In this document: positions 43,066 to 53,172 of the stretch, piece by piece
Layout of the letters: the number at the start of each line of letters is the position of its first letter
How positions within the stretch are numbered: position 1 is the first letter of the stretch
Source of the DNA: Ptychodera flava
Lineage: Eukaryota > Hemichordata > Enteropneusta > Ptychoderidae
Assembly: GCF_041260155.1 (NCBI RefSeq)
Contig: NC_091931.1
Location: forward strand, 23,891,654-23,955,653
Length of the DNA: 64,000 nt
Direction of reading: 5' to 3'
Program-made: the position numbers and the translations under genes
The notes under the pieces: generated by a model
What the model was told of the DNA's origin: nothing
Databases searched by the model: none
Seen by the model: only the letters and a program-made list of their open reading frames with translations

Positions 43066-43537
43066 AACTTGGGTTGAAACACACTACCACACCTGGTTGT
43101 TAGGTTCCAAACGTATTATTATACCTCAAACACAACGTTTCGCTCTAAATTTAGAGCTTCTTCAGGTGTTTTCTACAATAAAAAGTACGAACATGAAAAT
43201 TACAATGGTTGAATTGTGTAGGAAAACGAGCAATGTAGAGTTATAAGTCTGTGAAAATCTGGAAATGTACATGAATGACAGGAGAGACTAAAAAATACAA
43301 TGGTTGAATTGTATAGAAAGACGAACAATGTGGAGTTACAAGTATCTGAAAATCTGTAAATGTACATAAATGAAAGGAGAGAGACTAACCTCGAGGTTGT
43401 GAGTACGGTCAAAACTGTCTGGACCAACGCCGAGAGCTGGAAATTGGCGCGCTGAAGTCCAGGGGGGTCCCTTTAAATACCCAAAAGTGGTATGTGGGGG
43501 CGCTGTTAAATGCTATGTAAAATTTGGGCGAATGTCA
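43063..43537. other. Foreign block joined to truncated exon 2 of copy D
   Basis: Contains AACGTTTCGCTCTAAATTTA-GAGCTTCTTCAGG, a wording common at ends of invertebrate retroelements, and a direct repeat TACAATGGTTGAATTGTgTA (43202 and 43300). No coding frame. It lies exactly where exon 2 and its donor should be. Confidence 0.5.
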
Positions 43538-43649
43538 CTTTCAGAATAATCGGAGAAAATGATTTCAGGAAATCTTGTGCAGGTGTGTACTGCGCTGGCG
43601 ATGCTGGGACCTCCACCAATTTCTAACAAACGAGGTCCTGTGAAGTCGC
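43538..43649 (-). pseudogene. Copy D exon 2, first half only
   Basis: DFTGPRLLEIGGGPSIASAV through FPEIIFSDYSES-type coding with acceptor TTTCACAG, then a break at about 43538. The sequence beyond shows no methyltransferase homology. Confidence 0.85.
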
Positions 43650-43855
43650 CTGTGAAACAAATAAACAAACTAGTAAAATCAGGTGAACCGGAACAGAGTC
43701 AATAGTAGAGTATTTACACATACATTTCTTATATAGGAAACAAAAATCAAACGAAATAGCAAAAATGCTATCGAACTTCGAAAACGAAACAAGGAATTAA
43801 GAGGCATACACTTGCAAAGACGGAAGGACAGCTAGGTGGGCAGAAAGATAGGCGG

Positions 43856-43856
<1 letters not shown>

Positions 43857-43912
<56 letters not shown>
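43857..43912. repeat. (CAGA)n microsatellite, intron 1 of copy D
   Basis: Tetranucleotide run in the conserved microsatellite zone of intron 1. Confidence 0.95.
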
Positions 43913-44013
43913 TAGATCGGTGACAGCTTGACAAACGGACAGTTAGAGATAGTAGACGGGCCAGATAGGCATGTATCTGCCTTCTTACCTGCATGGTAGT
44001 TGCTTGCATTACA

Positions 44014-47000
44014 TTTATTTATTTATTTATTTATTTACACTTTTAATGAGCGTCCGAGTTACTCAAATGAGTAATTTTCACCGGGGCTCGATAATTAACA
44101 AGTCACAAAACTGGTAAGAATAAATAAATAAGATTACAGCGGAATGTTCTTTGTTATATATTCTTTCAGAAGCACCTTGAAATTTCCAATAGTCGAAGCT
44201 AATCTAATATCATTTGGCAGTGAATTCCATAATTTAGTTGCACGATAATGAAAACATGTTGTCCAATATTTAAAGCAGATTTCGGAATATAACAATCCTG
44301 TCGAGAAACCGAGCGCGTTTGATAATAATGGACATTACTCTGAAATACAAATAAATTCGACAGACAATGTGGAGCACTGCCAGTCATACACCTGAAAGTT
44401 AACATTGCCATAAAGTATACAATTCTTTGTCTAACAACATGACATTTAACAAAGAAAACAAACTGACTGAAGGGTAATCATTAGGCAATTCAAACAGAAT
44501 ACGTAACGCTCTCTTTTGTAATATGAAAATTTTGTCAAGATTTTTTGCTGTGGTATTTCCCCATACAACACAACAATAGTCAATAGTACTCTGAATTAAT
44601 CCATTTTACAAAACAAGACGATGGTTCATCGGAATAAAAGGACGTAATCTGAACAAAAGACTTATTCTCTTACTAATAATCTTACAAAGAAATTCTATAT
44701 GGTCATTCCATGATAAGCATTCATCAATAGTTACTCCTAATATTTTTCCGTGATTGCTACGAGAAATTTCAGTTTCATTAATACAAATAGACAACGATTG
44801 GTTTGACTCTTTTAAACAATTCAACTTGTGAGAAGTCGTTACCAGAAGATACTTTGTTTTGTTGACATTAATGCGCATTGAATTTGCCGTAATCAATCGG
44901 AAATTGGCAAAACTGAATTATTCATTTTTTCAATAACATCATCAATAGATTTTCCACTTGCCAGTAAATTTTGATCATCTGCATACATGTGTAAAGTTGA
45001 AGTATCGGCACATAATGATAAATCATTGATAAAAAGCAAAAATAACAACAGACCTAGGATTGACCCTTGTGGGACGCCAGCTGTAATATTACGTTTCTCT
45101 GATGAACAACCTAGATAACTGACTAATTGCTGGCGATTAGAAAGGTAAGACGTAAACCAGGCAACAACAGTTTCTTAAAAACCATAACAAGACAGTTTCT
45201 GTAACAAAGTATTGTGGTTGATAAGGTCAAAGCCTTAGATAAACCAAGTAAAAGAAGACTGTTCATATACCCCTTGTCCATATTCTGCAAGATTTCATCC
45301 GTGAGACGTATTAACGCCGTTTGACAGGAAAAGTTTTTCTAAAACCAGACTGTGTGTCAATAAGCAAGTTTGTACGTATCAAATAATTATAAGGTGATTA
45401 TGTACATGTCTCTCAAGGATTTTTGAAAGGGCCGGTAAAACTGAAATCGGCCGATAATTTTAACATGTTACTGACATTACCTCCACCTTTGTATAAAGGA
45501 ACAACTCTCGCACACTTGAAAACGTTAGGAAAGACAGAAAACCGCAAGCTCAAATTGTACAGGTGAGTGAGAATATCAGAAATTACAGGAGTACCAACTT
45601 TTAACAATTTAAAGTTAACATTATCCGCACCAGTTGATCTCGCTTTTAATAAATAAGAAAAAACAAAACTCTTTTTCGATATTGTGACAAAGTGTATGAA
45701 ACGAGTGGGTTGAATCAAATGTGGATATTAAAAAATTCCAAGGAATTGTTGCTTGATTTAAAAGTCAAGAAAAACAAGTACAGGTCAATCCGAACATTTG
45801 ACTTTTCCACACTATACACCACAATTCCCCACGATAAACTTAAACCAAGGCTGTCATCTCTCGTTAAACAAGCTTTTCTGCATAAAAATGGCAGTAGAAG
45901 GTACCAATACATATCATCAAACATGGGTCAGGTTATTTTAGTAACAACATGGATGCCCAGCACAAATACACAGATGAAGAAATTATTAACATGCTTAATT
46001 TCTTAATCGACAACATATTTGTTAAGTTTGGTGGTATGACCTTTCAACAATCTATCGGCATACCAATGGGTACAAATTGTGCACCACTTCTTGCTGACTT
46101 ATTTATCTATTCATATGAAGCAGAGTTCCTACAATCTCTCTACAAAGCAGGGTCTAAAAAACTTGCAAGGCGTTTTAACAACACGCACAGATATATTGAT
46201 GATCTGATTAGTCTAAACAATCCAGACATATCAAATTACTTACATCATATATACCCTGATGAATTGGAAATCAAAGAAACCACTGAGAGTAGGAACTCAG
46301 CTTCATATCTTGATCTGTTCCTGCAAGTGGGTACTAATGGGCTACACACCAAGCTTTATGACAAAAGGGATGATTTTGATTTTGAAATCATAAATTATCC
46401 CCACTTATCAAGTAATATTCCATCTGCACCTGCTTATGGTGTGTATGTGTCTCAACTTCTCAGATATTGTAGGGCTTGTGATTCCTACGCGGATTTTCAA
46501 GTGAGACACAGCTTATTAGTATCAAAACTAGTGAGACAGGGATATACATCCAAAAGACTCGTGAGGACTTTCAAAAAGTTCTACGGTCGATATAATGACA
46601 TTGTGGCCAAATATGACACCTCGGTCACTCAAATGATTAGCGACAGCATTCCCGGCTTTGACTTATAACAGTGATTCATATACTGTATCACTTCATACAA
46701 TATTAGACAATTTTGGGACCAATCCTGACGGGTGTAGCATGCTAGCAGGGTACGCTTACCCATTCCGGACACCTGGTACCACCACTAACTATCAGTGGTT
46801 CAGGATGGTCCCACTTAAATTTGTAAATCTCAAATGTCCCATGGACCTGGTAATGTATTACCTTGAATGAAAATGATTATTGGACCAGTTTAATGTCATA
46901 TTGATAAGTGGAATTTTAAATCTTGGAATATTAGTCAACTTATCTTTGACAAAAGTCATAAGTTGTTCAAAGTTAACAGGAATTGACGAGTAATCAGAAC

Positions 47001-47614
47001 TACCAGTGCCAGTGAAATGCTGATTGAAAGCATTTGCAATATCAATATTACTTTTAAGGAAAGCATCACCACATGTAAAAGTGGGACTGCGTGACACATT
47101 AGGATTCATCACACTATCATAAATACGCCATATTGTCGCAGGGTTCGACTGCTTCTCAGTAAGAGTATTCGTAAAATACAATTTCTTTGCACGCATTATC
47201 AGATGCACAACTCTATTTCTTTTATGCCTGAGTTAACTCTCGCACGTTTTAGAGACAAATCACGCTTCTTTATCGCGTTTAAAATGTCAATAGAAAACCA
47301 CTTTGGTTGTCATAAACGCTTTACCCGTCGTTCATGATAGGACAGTGTAAATCACAGACACGATTAAAATAGAAATCCACACTTCAAATGCAGCATTAAC
47401 ATCATTTATGTCATTGAGTAAGTACCACGGGGCAGTTCTCAAATCGGAGAGAAAATCCGACTCAACAAAATTTTTAAAAGATCTATACTTGACAGAAATG
47501 CGGGAACCTGACTTGACACTACAAGCATTCGATTTACGGCTCGTAAGAATGGGGAAATGGTCAGATAGACCTATCTCCCTGATTCTAGAATTGAAAAAGT
47601 TCAACGGTTTAAAG
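44014..47614 (-). mobile_element. LINE (CR1/Jockey superfamily), 5'-truncated, with insertion
   Basis: Read from 47614 downward: the end of the endonuclease (IGLSDHFPILTSRKSN at 47332-47634), linker (46858-47208, YDSVMNPN and IANAFNQHFTGTG), RT start (STGADNVNFKLLK, LYNLSLRFSVFPNVFKCARV, VPLYKGG near 45413-45660), late RT (NKTKYLLVTTS, ILGVTIDECLSWNDH, ISLLFRLRPFIP near 44606-44896), a short C-terminal tail, then a (TAAA)n end at 44014-44036. Several frame breaks. It sits in the intron-1 microsatellite zone (TTGCATTACA | CCACCCACCC), which is continuous in copy C. A plus-strand element interrupts it at about 45686-46866. Confidence 0.85.
45686..46866 (+). mobile_element. Reverse-transcriptase element (Penelope-like?) inserted in the LINE
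   Basis: The plus-strand translation GLNQMWILKNSKELL, IRTFDFSTLYTTIPHDKL, then (45949-46668, 239 codons) FQQSIGIPMGTNCAPLLADL, FIYSYEAEFLQSL, HRYIDDLISLNNPD, ASYLDLFLQ, LYDKRDDFDFEIINYPHLSS, AYGVYVSQLLRYCRAC and VRTFKKFYGRYND is a reverse transcriptase with YIDD catalytic box. This group is common in cnidarian, mollusc and lancelet genomes. I place it near Penelope-like elements without certainty. The N-terminal part is missing and one frame break separates the two segments. It ends with noncoding tail sequence before the LINE resumes. Confidence 0.8.
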
Positions 47615-47655
47615 TCCACCCACCCACCTACCAAACCACCTACCCACCATTACTA

Positions 47656-47757
47656 CCTACCTACCTACCTACCTACCTACCTACCTACCTACCTACCTAC
47701 CTACCTACCTACCTACCTACCTACCTACCTACCTACCTACCTACCTACCTACCTACA
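47656..47757. repeat. (CCTA)n microsatellite
   Basis: Pure CCTA run in intron 1 of copy D, continuing a shorter CCTA/CCCA zone present in A and C. Confidence 0.97.
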
Positions 47758-47939
47758 ATCCCTACCCTACCTACTACCCACCCTACCTGACTTCCTACAT
47801 GCATTCTCCTCAAAATGTTGGCCAAAATTTAAATGCTTCATTTACGTTTAACAAGTCATTGACAATGACATAGTCCCCACTTGTAATAGGAGTATTAGTC
47901 TTGATGGGCAGGGAAATGTGGTCATTAAGAACTATCACT

Positions 47940-49345
47940 GGAGTGTATATGTTCAAATCTATGGACACATAGGTCTATATCATTGTTCCCAATTTCAACA
48001 AGAGGCATGTCTAAGTTATGGTTCTAAATCGGGAAAAAAGATCAGACCTCTAGCTGTATTGGCCAGCCAAGAAAAACATATGGGCATAATAAATGAGGTA
48101 CAAGATGTGACATCTTAAGGTCTATTATTCTATCAAAATTAAAGCGTATTGAACTTGTGGTTACTGAGTTATGCATATATACGCTTAATCAAGGTCAAAG
48201 GTCATCAAGGTCACGTGACATTTTGGAAAAAAAAAATTGTAATGCTAATTAATTCATATATGCCAAAATTCAGACGTGAAGCTCTATTGGCTTGCCCACA
48301 ATTATATATGTGCATAATTAATAGAGATAAAGCATGTGCTGTCTAAGGTCTCCCATCCTACTAAATATAAGGTGAAAGCGCTTGTGGTTACTGATTATTG
48401 ACATAATCGTGTATTTTAGGTAAAAGGTAATCAAGGTCACATGACATTTTGTCAAGAAATTTCTATCCTATAGTCTACCCCTATATACCAATCATACATC
48501 TAGCTCTATTGGCTCAAAATTAGATATGCACATAATTAATGAGATACATATGTGGCGTCATAAGGTGTCCCATCATACCAAATATGAAGGGTGTGGCACT
48601 TGTGGTTCCTGAGTTATGGACAAATATGTATATTTGAGGTCAAAGGTCACCGAGGTCACATGACATTTTGTCAAAAATATTGTCTTGATAAGTTATCCCT
48701 ATATACCAAAAATCAGACCTCTAGCTCTATTGGCTCGCTCAAAATTAGATATGTGCATAATTAATGAGGTACAATATGTGGCGTCATAAGGTGTCCCATC
48801 ATACCATATATGAACGGTGTAGCACTTGTGGTTACATATTTATGCACAAATAATAATATTTGAGGTCAAAGGTCATTGAGGTCACATGACATTTTGTTAA
48901 AAAAAATTGTATTGCTAAGTTATCCCTATATACCAAAAATCAGACCTCTAGCTCTATTTGCTCACTCAAAATTAGATATGCGCATAATTAATGAGGTACA
49001 ATATATGGCGTCATAAGGTGTCCCATCATACCAAATATGAAGGGTGTAGCACTTGTGGTTACTGAGTTATGGACAAATATGTATATTTGAGGTCAAAGGT
49101 CATTGAGGTCACGTGACGTTTTGTCAAAAAAAATGTATTGCTAAGTTATCCCTACATACCAAAATCAGACCTCTAGCTCTATTGGCTCGCTCAAATTAGA
49201 TATGCACATAATTAATGAGGTAAAATATGTAGTGTCATAGGGTGTCCCATCATACCATATATGAAAGGTTTAGGACTTGTGGTTACTGAGTTATGGACAA
49301 ATAGTATATTCGAGGTCAAAGGTCACCAAGGTCACATTACATTTG
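47940..49345. repeat. Six 226-bp tandem repeats
   Basis: Successive units share CCAAAAATCAGACCTCTAGC, TATTGGCT, GCATAATTAATGAGGTA, GTGTCCCATCATACC, CACTTGTGGTTACTGAGTTA and AGGTCAAAGGTCA. Anchors at 48192, 48637, 48863, 49090 and 49313 give a period of 223-227 bp, with one degenerate unit near 48418. Confidence 0.9.
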
Positions 49346-49516
49346 TCAAAGTGTCTGAGATATCTACGGAACAGATGGACTCACGGATGGACTCACGGAC
49401 GGACATGACCCAATCTACAAGCCCCCTGGGCTTTATCTGTGGGGACTAAAAACTGTGTCACTGCATCCTTTTTGCAAAATGAATACGATGAGAAACTAAA
49501 TTTTTATTTTTCTTGG

Positions 49517-49698
49517 CCTTATACATGGGAGTCTATGGACTGCCTTATACATGGGAGTCTATGGACTGCCTTATACATGGGAGTCTATGGACTTCCTTAT
49601 ACATTGGAGTCTATGGACTGCCTTATACATGGGAGTCTATGGACTTCCTTATACATGGGAGTCTATGGACTGCCTTATACATGGGAGTCTATGGAGGT
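49517..49698. repeat. 26-bp minisatellite, about seven copies
   Basis: Unit CCTTATACATGGGAGTCTATGGACTG, nearly identical copies. Because 26 is not a multiple of three, all three frames stay open and produce a spurious repetitive ORF. Confidence 0.93.
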
Positions 49699-50252
49699 GA
49701 AAACTAAAAAGTCCTCTAACACAGCCAAATTTGATCGCATTGTGAAACAAATCGACGTGCATCTGTATGAGGTAGGGTACTATCCTTGTACCAGGTTTCG
49801 AACGAAATCACTCCAGGCGTCTCTGAGATATCTGCGTGAACGGACGGACGGACGCACGGACGCACGCACGGACGCACGGACGCACGGACATGACCAAACC
49901 TATAAGTCCCCCCGGACGGTGTCCGTGGGGACTAAAAATACTTGGAAACACTAGCAATTTAAAATTTCTGGAAATAGGTTGCTTGGTAACCCGTGAAATA
50001 GGTTGCCCACAGTTCTTCGAGTCTGAAACGATCATCGCCAGTCCCTGACATGACATCGTAATGGTCTCTGTTTTTTTATGTTGTTCAAAGCCGTGCCACA
50101 TTTTCATTTTAAACCGTTGAACTCAAACAACCATAGAATTGGCGAGAACATATCACAAAGACTAGAGATCAAAATCACTAATAGTTAGGAAACTACATGC
50201 AAAGATTCAAGTATGTGCATCCATAACAGAAGGAACATAATTAGGTCACGTA

Positions 50253-51420
50253 AGGGGTGGACCATTTGATATCCTGGGGGGGGGCTTGGAAGATTTTGGG
50301 GGAAAAAGATGCCAGGTGGAGTTGCTCGAAATAAAAATCTGGCTTTAAGTGGCTGATGGAAAAGCAATTATGGACCATTGCGACTCGGAAAAAAAATCTT
50401 GGCAATTGTTCGATGCACACTGCAGCATCAATAAAATCAAGCAGTAGCTCCGGAGTTTTATAGAGCATAAACCATTTCAAGCTTGAGGAACAATAACTTA
50501 GAATTTATTAAACGAGGAACTGAAATAAATACACAAACAAAAACACTGAACAGCTACTATCACTGTAGCTTTCAGCAACTGTAAACAAGAACTCGTCTGA
50601 AGTGGTCTCATTGGGGAAGATTTTCACACTATTTCAGACGGCTTTTCTCTCAGTCATCTCCTTTATATTCTAAATCACTGAATATGAACAATTGTACAGT
50701 ATACATGACCTTCTGATTAGAGGAAGTATGCTGAAATTGAAATTGCTCACCAGTGTTTTCCAGAAATGTGTAAATCTGAATGTATGGATTTTGTCAAAAT
50801 ACCACAAGAAGAGAGACAGCCTGCCATGAACTGGGTCAAGTGGACTCAGTCAGTCAAGTGGACTGTTCAACTTGCTAATATCACTCAAACCAGGACACTT
50901 GTCAGACAATGACATATATTTTTTCAAGCACAAGTAAATGCCATAAATGTAAATGATTTTACAACTATATGTAGGATACCATCATCTCTTCTGATGACAC
51001 CAGTGATGTTCTCAGAAAAGTTTTTACTGTAAGTTTGTTAATGCTTAATGTAGAACTCAGTAATCAGGTTGTTTGATTTGTATTTTCAGTGTGTTACCCA
51101 TGGTATAAATAAGATCTATAAACTGATATTTTTGTAAAGTGCATAAACAATGTACAAGTATTTACATATCTTTATTTAGTTTCTTAAATATATTGTGTGC
51201 GATAGAACAGCATCTTGTTACTGGGTGTGAAAACCAAGCATACAAACATTGCACCGAAATTGGTAAAAAAAAATATATCTCGAAGAAGGAAAGTGAAAAA
51301 AAGTTGCCAGCATATGCCCTGTAGAAAAAAAATAATTCATGGTGAAGCAGGTGGGAAAAAAATAATTGCTCTCCACCAATGTTCCAAGCCCCCCCCCCAG
51401 GATATCAAATGGTTCACCCC
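50253..51420. mobile_element. 1.17-kb TIR element, TA target duplication (AGGGGTGGACC family)
   Basis: Starts AGGGGTGGACCATTTGATAT-CCTGGGGGGGGG and ends with the inverse, CCCAGGATATCAAATGG-TTCACCCC, flanked by TA. Copies A and C have the empty site (GGTCATGTAAGTGTATACTT / GGTTATATAAGTGAATACTT). Non-coding. It lies 16 bp from the exon 1 donor of copy D. Confidence 0.88.
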
Positions 51421-51435
51421 TAAGTGAATACTTGC

Positions 51436-51580
51436 TCTTGCTGAACGTCTGTTGAAACATGTCGAAACGAAATAAGTTTATAGTTTGTGTGGCTTTGCGA
51501 TCGGTAAATACAATATTTTCGACGTAGGTCGTGCTGTCAAAGTCTGTGTTATAAGCATTTCCTCTGTATACTGTCGCCAT
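51436..51580 (-). CDS. Copy D exon 1
   Basis: MATVYRGNAYNTDFDSTTYV through FDMFQQTFSK. The donor position reads GC (AAGA|GCAAGT). The ATG and upstream region match copy C. Confidence 0.85.
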
Positions 51581-51699
51581 ACTTTTGGGTAACTGTTGTA
51601 CCGTCGCGCAGGGTATCGCGATCGTCTACGTCTGTCTGGTAATGTGTTAGGTCATGGGTCGTACACAGGTGACCTTGTCAGATCAGCTGGTGCGTGTGG

Positions 51700-51714
51700 C
51701 CTCCAGGTGGCGCC
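51700..51714 (+). promoter_or_regulatory. CTCF-like motif upstream of copy D
   Basis: CCTCCAGGTGGCGCC matches the 15-position CTCF core fully and continues CATTTTAG, as before copy C. It lies 120 bp upstream of the ATG. Copy A lacks it by a deletion. Confidence 0.5.
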
Positions 51715-52124
51715 ATTTTAGAAATCAGTGTAAATCAACGGGAACAGCACGTACATGAATTCAGAAGTGACGGGTTGTACTATCAATCGTCGAAAGTTTC
51801 ACTGTCGTTTTCATAATATTTTGAAATACATATCAGAATGTTGCTATGCACACCAAAAATCCGGAGTGTTCGCTCACGAATGTCGCATCAAAGCACTACT
51901 AGCTGCGCGTCCGTCAAGGTGAATGACCAGGAGCAGGGAAACATCTCAAAAATAATAATCGTTTTCTTACCCTTCAAGCTATAACTAAAAACAAAATTCT
52001 TTGAACCGAAAGTATATTTTAGTTTAGAAGGTGCAAAGTATTTGAAATATTTTAAGTATATTAATCACCCCTCTGCCAAGATTTGTTATGATTGTGATTC
52101 TCTTGTGTAGCATATAGCATTAAG

Positions 52125-52850
52125 TTGTTACGGCGAAGGCCGACATCTGAAATGGGGAAAATTACATCTCGGTTTTGGAATATATTTTTCAAAATGGATT
52201 ATGATGAAGAGTTTTCGTGCAGGTTTCAAGGAGATGGCGATATTGCAATAGCGTTTTCTACCCTTTCCAGGTGCACGTCAATGGAATTAGCTGCCACTGC
52301 ATTGCAAATGGATTTCCCTCCAATACATAATATCTGGTGGAATATAATTCAGCCACCGCCACAGTGCAGTGCAGGAGTACCCCCCTCACTACAAGGAGTT
52401 GGAATTTGGACATGGATACTATAGTGCAAGGCTCTGTCAGTCCTCTTTACTTTTCCCTTTTGCATTACCAGGGAGCAGCAGATGTGTTATTTGTCATTTT
52501 CATTATGACCCATACAGGGTTCTACATGTACACGCGCACAGCCTTTTTGTGTCAAGGCAGCACTCAAATGCAGTTTTTCCTTGATTAAAATGTATGCATA
52601 TGAAAAGCGATGTTCTCTATGAAAGGGAGTACTAGTTGTCAATTAAGGACTTAAGTAAGTGAATATCGTTGAATCAGCCGCGGCCAACGGATCCGGAACA
52701 GGGGGAACAACGAACAAGACCAAGAACAGGGGAGAAAAAGGTAAGTTTCATGTGTGTATTTTATAGAGAACAGAAAAGAAGGGAAAGGCAGAAATATTAG
52801 TCGCGCCAGCGGCTTACTGACTACGCATGCGCTTATTCATAATATACTAT
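52125..52850. other. Unassigned block in the D/E spacer
   Basis: Homology with the C/D spacer ends near 52124. Plus-strand frames at 52125-52424 and 52369-52584 are of moderate length and not recognised. A low-complexity coding-like stretch (52657-52731, VESAAANGSGTGGTTNK) ends at a good donor AAAAAG|GTAAGT. These could be exons or an element fragment. Confidence 0.35.
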
Positions 52851-52900
52851 GCGAGTAACCGGAAGTGTACCTTCTTTCTTGGGCGCCGCCATTTTTTTTT
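52848..52900 (+). promoter_or_regulatory. Promoter-like stretch (ETS and YY1 type words)
   Basis: ACCGGAAGTG is an ETS-type site and GGCGCCGCCATTTTT a YY1-type site 30 bp later. This pairing is frequent at TATA-less start sites. It precedes the candidate exons at 53173 and 53867. Activity is inferred. Confidence 0.35.
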
Positions 52901-53172
52901 TTTTGAGTACTCGTAAATAAACAAATACGAAACAAATTACTATGATATAACATGCCTTTTATAAAATATACCTCTTTTATTAGCCAGTAAATGTTATTAT
53001 ACACCTTGTCGCTGATACAAAGTATCGTTGATATAGATAAACGGAGAAAACTGTCGTGCATATGAACGGGGGCATACGCAAAGAATGCTGGGATTGAATT
53101 ATAGAAGAGCGCCCCCTGTGTCAATAATTAGATTCAAAAATTGCAAGTTTTTAGACGGAACGCTATAGTTTT

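Larger units (their letters stand above)
47853..49938. mobile_element. Helentron/pearl-like insertion(s) with 226-bp tandem core (intron 1, copy D)
   Basis: Inserted between TTTACGTTTAA and AAATACTTGG, which are contiguous in copy C. It starts with a subterminal TAGTCCCCACTTG word that is inverse to GTGGGGACTA at the end. The core (47940-49340) has about six repeats of 226 bp, each with AGGTCAAAGGTCA-type sequence. It is followed by ACGGACGG microsatellite, a small hairpin (AAGCCC/GGGCTT) and GTGGGGACTAAAAA at 49438. A second, shorter module (49450-49938) has a 26-bp minisatellite, ACGGACGC run, hairpin CGGAC/GTCCG and the same end, so this may be two elements in tandem or one compound element. 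Confidence 0.68.
40011..51580 (-). pseudogene. NNMT/PNMT-family N-methyltransferase, copy D (exon 2 truncated)
   Basis: Exon 1 is 51436-51580, the surviving first half of exon 2 is 43538-43649, and exon 3 is 40011-40446. Exon 1 (MATVYRGNAYNTDFDSTTYV) and exon 3 are open. Exon 2 keeps the SAM motif (EIGGGP) but its last about 95 bp and its splice donor are replaced by unrelated sequence. The exon 1 donor is AAGA|GCAAGT, a GC instead of GT. Exon 3 keeps SYCVEAACPD and LDETFY and has six extra codons (GDAVDAEDEA region) before the last strand. A full protein of family type cannot be made from these exons, so I call it a pseudogene, although a shortened or exon-skipped transcript is possible. Confidence 0.75.

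Noticed and set aside
53090-53125. GCGCCCCCTGTGTC as a CTCF site near the candidate gene
   Set aside because: Only the CAGGGGGCGC half fits. The first four positions mismatch.
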